From Parapedobacter koreensis (GTDB taxonomy: Bacteria; Bacteroidota; Bacteroidia; Sphingobacteriales; Sphingobacteriaceae): DNA of 64,000 nt. The stretch is from assembly GCF_900109365.1 (NCBI RefSeq), contig NZ_FNZR01000003.1, forward strand, positions 186,001-250,000, written 5' to 3'. This document shows positions 34,712-42,042 of the stretch, one piece after another (positions within the stretch are counted from its first letter, which is position 1; each line of letters starts with the position of its first letter). The position numbers and the translations under genes were made by a program. The notes beneath the pieces are model-generated. The model ran no database searches, was not told the DNA's origin, and was given only the letters and a program-made list of their open reading frames with translations.

Positions 34712-37414
34712 TTAAAAACCTCCAAAGTTATCGTTTCGCTTGGTCAATTTTAGGTCTTGTAAAATGGATGCTTTAGCCCTGATGGTGACATTGTAGCTTT
34801 GGAACCGCCCGAAAGGTACCCAGCCGAATGACATATCCCAGCAATGCAGATCGCGGTAGATACTGAATCGGGTGAGCGAAATTTCCTTTTGCCTGAAGTC
34901 ATATCCCGAATTGAACTGGACTTTCCATTTCGGGGTAAGGCTGAAATCACCGTGTAAATTCAATGTAGCCGTGACGTTACTTCGCGTGCCCGGATTTGAA
35001 TATTGAAAACTGAACGATCCGGCTAGGTTCCAGGGAATGTTGAAATCCACAAAAGCATTGGGATCCGAACTAATCCGTGCCAGTGCCTGCTGCTGTTCGG
35101 GTGTCATGTTGACTTTTTGGTTATCCAATGAATCGAGCCCCCGCTGTCGGCTTTCGTTGGCCTTGGGGTTAAAACTATAGTCAAAGGATAGCCCAAAGTT
35201 GGTCAGTCGGGCCAGCTGGCCTTCTTTAATGGCAAAGCGGTTTACGCGTCTGCCGGCGGCTTGGTCAAACTGGTAGGGATCGAACGTGCCATTAAAATTA
35301 AGGTTGATCTTTTGATTGAAAATCGCGGTACGTCCCGAAAAATTGATATTGGATAGCTTGAAAGAATCCGCTACAAAATTGTAATTGCCACTGAATGTAA
35401 GTCCTTGCAGGATGGGGATCTTTTTGACACCGCCATTGGTCGTGTCCTTGCTGCTCAAGATTTTTGCTTCGATATTGTTGTCGATAGAAAACCCGATGCC
35501 CATCGAACGCCCGCTACCGGGAGAGCCGTATCGACTACCCTGAAAAATAGAATAAGGGGTTTCCCTGCCCTGGGCATCCGTAAACTGACGATAAAATCCA
35601 TACATCGGATTAGAAAAGTCGGGCCGATAGTTCAGGTTGACCGATGGAGTAATGACATGCCGCATTGCCTGTATCTTGCCAATCTTGGGGTACATGCCAT
35701 AAATCTTGGTGGATAGGCCCGAAGACATTGAATAATCATAAGACCGCCGGAATCCATTGACCGTATCGCGCAATTCGACGTATCCGCTGGGCGTATTCTC
35801 CAATCGTCTCCGGTAGGTCTGCATATGCCAACTTTCGTTGTAATTCACACTGGTATTGAATTGGAAAAATTTCAGTACATTCAATGACAGGCTTACGGGG
35901 ATGCTATGTTGGAAGCCGCTTTGAAATTGGCTCAATGTTTCTTTGCTGAATAAGCCCGATTCCTGCGCATTGAGTACATTGTCGCCCCGCAAGGAATAGC
36001 TGACATTGATTCGCTGGTACCATTTCTGTTCGCCTACCCGGTCTTTTGAGTCAAAGGGGTTGAATGAGCTCACACTCAGTGAAAAGGTGGGTAGATCCAA
36101 TGAAACGGTTTGGGCCGTCATGTCCTGCGAGTGCCGCATGCTAGCCGTGAAATTCACTTTGCCATCAGCAAACGTTTTACCGTAACTAATGCTGGAGTTC
36201 ATGGAATTTCGCGTGAGTTCATCATAATTGTATGATGCGTTGGCTGCGGTATTGTGTGCATAAGAACTCGTACCAAACATCACATTGGCGCTGAAGGTCG
36301 TTCCGGGATTAGCCTCTTGCAGTTGGGTGTGGTTCCAGGTCACCCTGAAGTCATTCCTTGTCTGGTATTGGGGCGTGCCTACCACGCCGTTTCTGGTATT
36401 GGCATAGTTGATGTTGAAGCCACCGTTATATTTGTAATTGACCCGATACCGCGTAAGTACCGCGGCTTCATAGGAACCTTTGGAATATAATGTTCCACGG
36501 ATTTCACTGTCCCAATAATCATTGAGCGCTAAGTACCAGCCGATGTCACGCATAAAGAAGCCCCGGTTCAGCTCCTCGCCGAACGTGGGAAAGAGGAAGC
36601 CGGAAGATCGTTTATTCGGCTTGGGAAAGAAACCAAACGGAATGGTGATGAAGCGCAACGGTATTCCTTCCATGACCAAGTAGGCCGGCCCTGAGATAAT
36701 CTGGTTTTCCGTGACGACACCCTTGCTGATTTGAATCCCGAAATGGGTATGCGGCTCCGGCAGGTTACACGTACTGTACATGCCGTGAAAGAGAGACATC
36801 TCGTTGTATTGGTTTTTACGAACTTTGCTGGCTTGGATGAATCCACCTTCCACTTCAGTGAAAATACCGAAGGTAATACCGTTCGCCGTTTCAAAATTAT
36901 ACCGCAGGGAATCTACTGCCTTAGGGGTTTCGTTGGGAAAAATGACAATCGGCCTACCCGTATATTTGTTATTATGGTCATACCGTCCGCTTGCGAATAC
37001 TTCGTTTTTAGCTTGGTCTACGCGGATATAATCTGCGGCAAGCTCAAAGCCTTCGTACTTGACTTTAGCCTCGCCGTATAGATAGATGATGTTCGTTTTT
37101 AGGTCAGTCACCTGCGAATCGGCTGCCACAATGCTTACAACAGCTTTCAGCCCATCGGATGAATCCATTTGGACGGAGTCTTGTGCTTGGAGAGTGTCAG
37201 TGGCTAGGCTATCGGCCAGCGTGATCGTATCGAGCTGCAAAGGAGCCCGGGATAATGAATCAAGTCTGGTGCTATCTTGTTTGGAACGTTCTTGACCACG
37301 CACTGATACGGTCGGAAATACCGTCAAGAACAATAAAAAAGACGAAAAAAAAACAGCAACAGCCTTCAAATTTGATAACGAATAGTATTTTTGCAATAAA
37401 TCGGAATTGCGCAC
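34712..37414 (-). CDS. lptD: LPS-assembly protein LptD-like outer-membrane protein
   Basis: A 900-residue outer-membrane barrel that inserts LPS. After the signal peptide it has an OstA/LptA-like beta-jellyroll (about 90-210, with NIIYLYGEAKVKYEGFELAADYI) and then a large barrel with repeated aromatic beta-strand patterns to the end. It matches the putative LptD family of Bacteroidetes. The annotated start is a GTG at 37414. A TAATTTTG (-7-like) on the minus strand at 37414-37421 overlaps this codon, so the real start may be the in-frame TTG at 37369, which begins MKAVAVFFSSFLLFL and gives a standard signal peptide. Confidence 0.88.
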   Translation of the reverse strand: MRNSDLLQKYYSLSNLKAVAVFFSSFLLFLTVFPTVSVRGQERSKQDSTRLDSLSRAPLQLDTITLADSLATDTLQAQDSVQMDSSDGLKAVVSIVAADSQVTDLKTNIIYLYGEAKVKYEGFELAADYIRVDQAKNEVFASGRYDHNNKYTGRPIVIFPNETPKAVDSLRYNFETANGITFGIFTEVEGGFIQASKVRKNQYNEMSLFHGMYSTCNLPEPHTHFGIQISKGVVTENQIISGPAYLVMEGIPLRFITIPFGFFPKPNKRSSGFLFPTFGEELNRGFFMRDIGWYLALNDYWDSEIRGTLYSKGSYEAAVLTRYRVNYKYNGGFNINYANTRNGVVGTPQYQTRNDFRVTWNHTQLQEANPGTTFSANVMFGTSSYAHNTAANASYNYDELTRNSMNSSISYGKTFADGKVNFTASMRHSQDMTAQTVSLDLPTFSLSVSSFNPFDSKDRVGEQKWYQRINVSYSLRGDNVLNAQESGLFSKETLSQFQSGFQHSIPVSLSLNVLKFFQFNTSVNYNESWHMQTYRRRLENTPSGYVELRDTVNGFRRSYDYSMSSGLSTKIYGMYPKIGKIQAMRHVITPSVNLNYRPDFSNPMYGFYRQFTDAQGRETPYSIFQGSRYGSPGSGRSMGIGFSIDNNIEAKILSSKDTTNGGVKKIPILQGLTFSGNYNFVADSFKLSNINFSGRTAIFNQKINLNFNGTFDPYQFDQAAGRRVNRFAIKEGQLARLTNFGLSFDYSFNPKANESRQRGLDSLDNQKVNMTPEQQQALARISSDPNAFVDFNIPWNLAGSFSFQYSNPGTRSNVTATLNLHGDFSLTPKWKVQFNSGYDFRQKEISLTRFSIYRDLHCWDMSFGWVPFGRFQSYNVTIRAKASILQDLKLTKRNDNFGGF

Positions 37415-37458
37415 AAAATTAATTAAAAATAGTTAGGATTCTGATGTATTGCATCGAT

Positions 37459-38304
37459 ATGATAAAACATCCCACAAAACGTATACTTTATTTTCTTTCC
37501 CTGTTTCTATATATTCCAACGATAGCTTTAGCAAATAAGTATCAGGACACCGTTTATACGGTCAAGACCATTGTGCTTGACGCAGGCCATGGTGGAGAAA
37601 TTCCCGGCGCCAGGGGCGCGACTTCCATCGAAAAAAACATCGCCCTGCAGGTGGCCTTGAAATTAGGTAAAGCTATTGAGGCTGAAATACCGGGCACAAA
37701 GGTCTATTATACACGCACCACCGATGTCAATGTGGAATTGTATAAGCGGATTGAACTGGCCAACGAAAAGAAGGCCGACCTCTTTATTTCCATTCATTGC
37801 AATGCGGCGCCTGCAAGGCGGGTGCGGAGACGGAATAGTAAGGGAAAATATTATTACACGACCATTCAGGATAAGCAAATCAGGGGCACTGAAACGTTTG
37901 TGTCCGGTTTTCACCGGCTGGGAGAGCAGGATGCGGCCATACGCGAGAATGCGGATATCCTGCTGGAAGAAAATTATGAAGAAAATTACCAAGGTTTCGA
38001 TCCCAACGACCCAGCAAGCTATATTGTTTTGTCATTAATGCAGAATCAATTCCGTGAACAAAGTATCCGGTTGGCTTCATTTATGCAAGAACAGTACATC
38101 AAATCGGGACGGGCCGATAGGGGGGTGCAGGAATTAGGCCTAGCGGTATTGGCTGCGGCGGGCATGCCTGCCGTATTGACCGAGATAGGCTTCATTAGTA
38201 ATCCAGACGAAGAAACGTACATGAAATCGGAAAATGGACAAGCCGAGATCGTAAAGAATCTATTGGATGCTATCAAAGCTTATAAGCGACAGGTCGAACA
38301 CTGA
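37459..38304 (+). CDS. N-acetylmuramoyl-L-alanine amidase (Amidase_3)
   Basis: A secreted, zinc-dependent peptidoglycan amidase that cuts the bond between MurNAc and L-Ala. The signal peptide (KRILYFLSLFLYIPTIALA) is followed by the amidase domain with zinc ligands in LDAGHGG, TSIEKN and SIHCNA, and the catalytic Glu in VLTEIGFISN. An insertion of about 25 residues with a basic RRVRRRNSKG stretch follows the SIHCNA motif, as in AmiC-type Bacteroidetes proteins. I chose the second ATG; the first, at 37444, would add five residues. It is divergent from lptD, 29-44 bases away. Confidence 0.92.
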   Translation: MIKHPTKRILYFLSLFLYIPTIALANKYQDTVYTVKTIVLDAGHGGEIPGARGATSIEKNIALQVALKLGKAIEAEIPGTKVYYTRTTDVNVELYKRIELANEKKADLFISIHCNAAPARRVRRRNSKGKYYYTTIQDKQIRGTETFVSGFHRLGEQDAAIRENADILLEENYEENYQGFDPNDPASYIVLSLMQNQFREQSIRLASFMQEQYIKSGRADRGVQELGLAVLAAAGMPAVLTEIGFISNPDEETYMKSENGQAEIVKNLLDAIKAYKRQVEH

Positions 38305-38350
38305 ACATGTGGTGGATAAACAATATCGGCTTTTGAATTGTTTAGTAGTA

Positions 38351-38539
38351 GGTGATTCAAGCGGTTGCTCCTCAGCTGGATCCGGTGCGCTTCGCTGCCG
38401 TTTCCTAGGCTTCGTCCGCAGCGGCTTGAATTAGTGCGGTTGTAGAGGGGATAGGGATGGTGATTCAAGCGGTTGCTCCTTAGCTGGATCCGGTGCGCTT
38501 CGCTGCCGTTTCCTAGGCTTCGTCCGCAGCGGCTTGAAT
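38351..38539. repeat. Two copies of an 81-bp palindromic repeat in the amidase-MlaD gap
   Basis: The 311-base interval 38305-38615 holds no gene. It carries two copies of one 81-bp sequence, at 38351-38431 and 38459-38539, with a 108-base period and one base difference (38372 C vs 38480 T in the CTCCTYAGCTGG stretch). Each copy is a palindrome: ATTCAAGC near the start pairs with GCTTGAAT at the end, extended to 14 bases with one mismatch and one G-T pair, with inner GGATCC and CCTAGG sites. The rest of the gap shows no other structure. It looks like a REP-type unit. Confidence 0.85.
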
Positions 38540-38615
38540 CGGTGGGAGTGTGGGCGAATAGAGGCGAGTTGTTGAGTGATCCATGAACTGTATTTAAGAA
38601 CTAAATTGAAAAACC

Positions 38616-39560
38616 TTGAAGATAGCAAACGAAACTAAAGTAGGTATACTGGCCGTGGTGGCCATAGCCATATTGATACTGGGCTACAGTTTCTTGAGGG
38701 GAAACGATGTCTTCAGTCGTGAAAACACCTTTTACGCTACATACGAGCGGGTAGATGGGTTGACATCGTCCAAACCTATCCTTGTCAACGGGTACCAGAT
38801 TGGGCGGGTCTCGGAGATGCAATTACAGGCTGACGGCCGGATTCGGACTGAATTTAAAGTCAGGCGTGATTATGCCATTCCCGTGAATACGGTTGCACGC
38901 CTCGCAAGCACGGACTTGTTGGGTAGCAAAGCTATCGTCTTTGAGTTGGGTGATAGCCCGGAATATGCGAAGGATGGTGACGAACTGGGGGCAGGCTTGC
39001 AGAAAAATATCATGGAACAGGTTGAACCCATCCAAAAGAAAGCTGAAGACATTGTCGCCGTACTGGATTCGGTATTGAGTTCCATCAACAATACCATCAA
39101 CAAAGATTTCCAGCGTGACTTTAACCGGAGCATCAACAGCATCGCCAACTCGCTGCAAAACCTTGAGGGTATTACACGGCAGTTGGATGGCTTGGTGGTT
39201 TCCGAGCGGAATCGCATCAGCCAAATTGTAGGTAATGTGGAGTCCATCACCCATAACTTGAAGAGCAACAACGAGCGCATCGGCCACGTATTGGCCAACT
39301 TGGACAGCATCACCGACCAAGTCGCTAAAGCGAACTTTGCGCAGACCATTACCAGCGCCAACAAGGCGATGGCCGACTTCCAATCGATAACCAACCGGAT
39401 AAACCAGGGCGAAGGCTCAATTGGTATGCTGCTGAATGATGAACAGCTGTATAATAACCTTAACCAGGCATCGAAAAACTTGGAAGAGCTGATAGCCGAC
39501 ATGAAGGCGCATCCAGGTAGGTACGTCCATTTTTCGATATTCGGTCGTAGGAATGATTAA
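38616..39560 (+). CDS. MlaD-family MCE-domain protein
   Basis: A 314-residue protein with an N-terminal membrane anchor (about 9-27, VGILAVVAIAILILGYSF) and an MCE domain at about 38-120 (YATYERVDGLTSSKPILVNGYQIGRV, VARLASTDLLGSKAIVFEL). A long coiled segment at about 125-290 (NTINKDFQRDFNRSINSIANSL) completes it. MCE proteins form hexameric channels that carry phospholipids between membranes. The start is a TTG at 38616; no ATG or GTG in frame fits. The ABC permease and ATPase partners are not adjacent in this window. Confidence 0.88.
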   Translation: MKIANETKVGILAVVAIAILILGYSFLRGNDVFSRENTFYATYERVDGLTSSKPILVNGYQIGRVSEMQLQADGRIRTEFKVRRDYAIPVNTVARLASTDLLGSKAIVFELGDSPEYAKDGDELGAGLQKNIMEQVEPIQKKAEDIVAVLDSVLSSINNTINKDFQRDFNRSINSIANSLQNLEGITRQLDGLVVSERNRISQIVGNVESITHNLKSNNERIGHVLANLDSITDQVAKANFAQTITSANKAMADFQSITNRINQGEGSIGMLLNDEQLYNNLNQASKNLEELIADMKAHPGRYVHFSIFGRRND

Positions 39561-39593
39561 CGGGCAGGCTGGGTATGTTTAAAATCAAAAAAG

Positions 39594-39625
39594 TTTGTCA
39601 TTTTAAAGAATAAGCTTTACCTTTG
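39594..39625 (+). promoter_or_regulatory. Promoter of tRNA-Leu
   Basis: TTTG at 39594-39597 and TACCTTTG at 39618-39625 with a 20-base spacer, a full match to the Bacteroidetes consensus. It lies 21 bases upstream of the tRNA. Confidence 0.75.
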
Positions 39626-39646
39626 CAGTCCAAATAAAAATCCTAT

Positions 39647-39728
39647 GCGGAAGTGGCGTAATTGGTAGCCGCACCAGACTTAGGATCTGGCGCCGCAAGG
39701 CGTGGGGGTTCGAGTCCCTTCTTCCGCA
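39647..39728 (+). tRNA. tRNA-Leu (anticodon UAG)
   Basis: An 82-nt gene. The acceptor arms GCGGAAG and CTTCCGC pair perfectly; the anticodon arm is CCAGA/TCTGG around CTTAGGA, giving anticodon TAG (39681-39683) for CUA leucine codons. The T arm contains GGTTCGAGTCC. A long variable arm of GC-rich sequence (GCGCCGCAAGGCGT) marks it as class II, as expected for Leu. The CCA end is not encoded. It is flanked by its own promoter and terminator. Confidence 0.96.
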
Positions 39729-39732
39729 CTTG

Positions 39733-39763
39733 AATCCTCCCGAAAACATCGGGGGGATTTTTT
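39733..39763 (+). terminator. Intrinsic terminator after tRNA-Leu
   Basis: AATCCTCCCGA pairs with TCGGGGGGATT (one G-T pair) around a 5-base loop and is followed by six T. Confidence 0.85.
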
Positions 39764-39792
39764 ATATATGCGATAAACGCTTAAAATTGAGT

Positions 39793-41142
39793 ATGAACAT
39801 TTCACACGAAAACATCGACGAAATCAATGCTGTCATCACCGTGGACCTCGCTCCCGAGGACTACAACCCGCAAGTAGACAAGGCCATCAAGGAACAGGCA
39901 AAAAAAGCCAAACTGCCGGGATTCCGGCCGGGAATGGTGCCCACTTCCCATATTCGGCGCACCTATGGCAAGGCCATCTTATTTGATGAGGTGAATCGAT
40001 TGGTCAGCGACAAAATTAATCAGTACATCAGCGACAACACGTTGGAAATCTTGGGCCAGCCATTGCCCAAGGAGGACGATAAAAGTGATTATAACTGGGA
40101 TTTCGAGGATACTTTTTCATTCAATTACGAGATTGGTTTGGCCCCGCAATTTGAGGTTCCTTTCAATGAAAAAACGAAATTTACTGAATATGTGGTGAAG
40201 GCTGATGAAGAGACGCTGGAATCGCGCATGAAAAACTTGCGCCGCAGCTATGGTAAGATGACCAATCCGGAAGTGTCCGAAGACGGAGATGTCCTGTATG
40301 GTGAGTTGAAACAAGTAGATACGGAAGGCAAGGATGTCGAGGGCGGCATCGTTAATACGGCTTCTGTACGCACCGACTTGGTAGACGACAAGAAAATCAA
40401 GAAATCCCTTGTGGGGCTGAAAAAAGATGATGAGGTGACCATCGATGTGAAGAAAGCCTTTAAAGCAGCCGCTGATATCGCCCGCATTCTTGGCATCCAG
40501 GAAGAAGAGGTCGAAGCATTGGATACCACGACTTTCAAGCTAACAGTCAAAAATGTCAATCGGCTTGAAGAAGCGGAATTGACGGAAGAGTTCTACGATA
40601 AATTATTTGGTGAGGGCGTAGTTAAATCTGAAGCGGAATTTAAGGAGAAAGTCCGGGAAGAAGTAGAGAGCATGCTGGTACAGAACGCCACGCAAAAATT
40701 GCAAAACGATTTGTACCTGGGTGGTTTAGAAGCTGTAAAGGTCGATTTTCCGGAGGTATTTCTGAAAAGGTGGCTGAAAGCGACCAATCCGGAGCTCAAG
40801 GAAGATGAATTGGAGGAAGGATTTGCCGATTTTCTGAAAAACCTGAAATGGACCCTGATTGAAAACCGCATCATTACGCAAAACGGACTGGAAGTGAAGT
40901 ACGAAGAGGTGCTGGCTTTGGCCAAGGAGCGTATAGCCGCTCAGGTCAAAATGTATAGCCCCGGGCAAGAAGCTACCGACCAGCAATTAGCGCAGTACGC
41001 CGTACAATTGCTTGGCGATAAAGAACAAGCCAACCGGTTGTTTGACGAAGTAAAAGCGCTTAAAGTATTTGATTACCTTAAGGGATTGGTCAAATTGGAG
41101 CAAAAAGAGATCGAATACAATAAGTTTTTGGAACTGAAGTAG
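39793..41142 (+). CDS. tig: Trigger factor
   Basis: A 449-residue ribosome-bound chaperone. The N-terminal ribosome-binding domain (about 1-120) has the signature loop KAKLPGFRPGMVPTSHIRRTYG. The central part (about 150-245) corresponds to the FKBP-like domain but lacks a clear prolyl-isomerase active site, as usual in this phylum. The C-terminal helical arms hold the KEKVREEVESML and QMAMYSPGQEA-like segments. I chose the ATG at 39793; the upstream in-frame start at 39730 would run through the tRNA terminator. A terminator follows at 41161-41190. Confidence 0.93.
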   Translation: MNISHENIDEINAVITVDLAPEDYNPQVDKAIKEQAKKAKLPGFRPGMVPTSHIRRTYGKAILFDEVNRLVSDKINQYISDNTLEILGQPLPKEDDKSDYNWDFEDTFSFNYEIGLAPQFEVPFNEKTKFTEYVVKADEETLESRMKNLRRSYGKMTNPEVSEDGDVLYGELKQVDTEGKDVEGGIVNTASVRTDLVDDKKIKKSLVGLKKDDEVTIDVKKAFKAAADIARILGIQEEEVEALDTTTFKLTVKNVNRLEEAELTEEFYDKLFGEGVVKSEAEFKEKVREEVESMLVQNATQKLQNDLYLGGLEAVKVDFPEVFLKRWLKATNPELKEDELEEGFADFLKNLKWTLIENRIITQNGLEVKYEEVLALAKERIAAQVKMYSPGQEATDQQLAQYAVQLLGDKEQANRLFDEVKALKVFDYLKGLVKLEQKEIEYNKFLELK

Positions 41143-41160
41143 CCGAGCTATTGCATTGCA

Positions 41161-41190
41161 AAAAAAGAGGCCATAAAAGGCCTTTTTTTT
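41161..41190. terminator. Bidirectional terminator between tig and the NlpE/META gene
   Basis: AAAAAAGAGGCC pairs with GGCCTTTTTTTT around ATAAAA, with A-runs on the left and T-runs on the right, so it serves both convergent genes. Confidence 0.85.
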
Positions 41191-41198
41191 GTGCGTTA

Positions 41199-41969
41199 TT
41201 ATTTTTCCACGGCAACAAACTTGGCCAACGGGGCCATTCTTGCGCGGAATAGCTGGAGCGTATCGTTTTGTACGTGATAACTATCGGTAGTTTCCAGGGC
41301 ACGTTTCAGGTTGTTTTCTACATCCATATTTGCACAGGCCATCATGGTGCCAATAAGCTGGGAAAATTTAATACGGTTGGGTTCCGCAAGTTCATAGCTG
41401 CCCCCGATACCGTTGCAGCCACCATTGGCCTCCAGCCTGCCGTTCTCGTCGTTTAATAGGATGTAGGCTTCTTTTTGTGTGGCTCCGGACGCTACGGCTG
41501 TACCATTTACCTCAATCAGTTTCCAGTATTTTCCAATGATGGTGTTTGTTGCTTTAGCCAGTATGTAATGTTCCGCTAAATTACCCGTAATGCGATTGCC
41601 TTCCATGTCCAAGTGGAACAGTTGGTTTTCACCTACTTGGAATTTTTCGTCCCGTTCGTCCAAGGTAATCTGACTTCCCGTTTCATCCCAACTGAAAGAA
41701 CCTGATTCCGTAAATACGGAATCCCCTTTTTCAAGGTATTGTGTTTTCAATAGGTAGGAATTGTCTGCATTCAACGTTATCGTATACCGGATACCGGGGC
41801 AATCCGCGCAGGGCAACGTACCCTGGTAGGTGCCGCTCCAGTCCAGTGCATTTCGGCTATTGTGTGTGGAATCCGCGGCTTGGTTTGAGGTTGTCCGCTT
41901 TGTTTGGCATGATCCAGCGGCGACTGTCACAGCTACCATGCAGTAAATCGTCCATTTTGGATGTTTCAT
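41199..41969 (-). CDS. Lipoprotein with NlpE-like and META domains
   Basis: A 256-residue lipoprotein from the ATG at 41969: lipobox VAAGSC with the cysteine at C21. The first domain (about 42-125) has the CADCPG motif and GTYQGTLPCADCPGI start of NlpE N-terminal domains; the second (about 142-250) is a META (HslJ-like) domain with KYWKLIEVNG and NGGCNGIGGSY. Both domain types occur in envelope-stress proteins, and fusion of the two is common in Bacteroidetes. It follows the P-type ATPase gene on the same strand after 73 bases. A role in metal or envelope stress is inferred. Confidence 0.88.
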   Translation of the reverse strand: MKHPKWTIYCMVAVTVAAGSCQTKRTTSNQAADSTHNSRNALDWSGTYQGTLPCADCPGIRYTITLNADNSYLLKTQYLEKGDSVFTESGSFSWDETGSQITLDERDEKFQVGENQLFHLDMEGNRITGNLAEHYILAKATNTIIGKYWKLIEVNGTAVASGATQKEAYILLNDENGRLEANGGCNGIGGSYELAEPNRIKFSQLIGTMMACANMDVENNLKRALETTDSYHVQNDTLQLFRARMAPLAKFVAVEK

Positions 41970-42042
41970 CGGTCTAAAAATTAATTCATTGGTCTGTTTT
42001 TTTCTTAAAATTAACAAAAAAGATACCATGTATACAAGTTAA

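Noticed and set aside
38351-38539. Possible CRISPR array
   Set aside because: Only two repeats of 81 bp with a 27-base spacer; no cas genes. The units are palindromes.
39730-39792. Longer N-terminus for trigger factor
   Set aside because: It lies in the terminator hairpin after the tRNA gene and has no homology to trigger factor.
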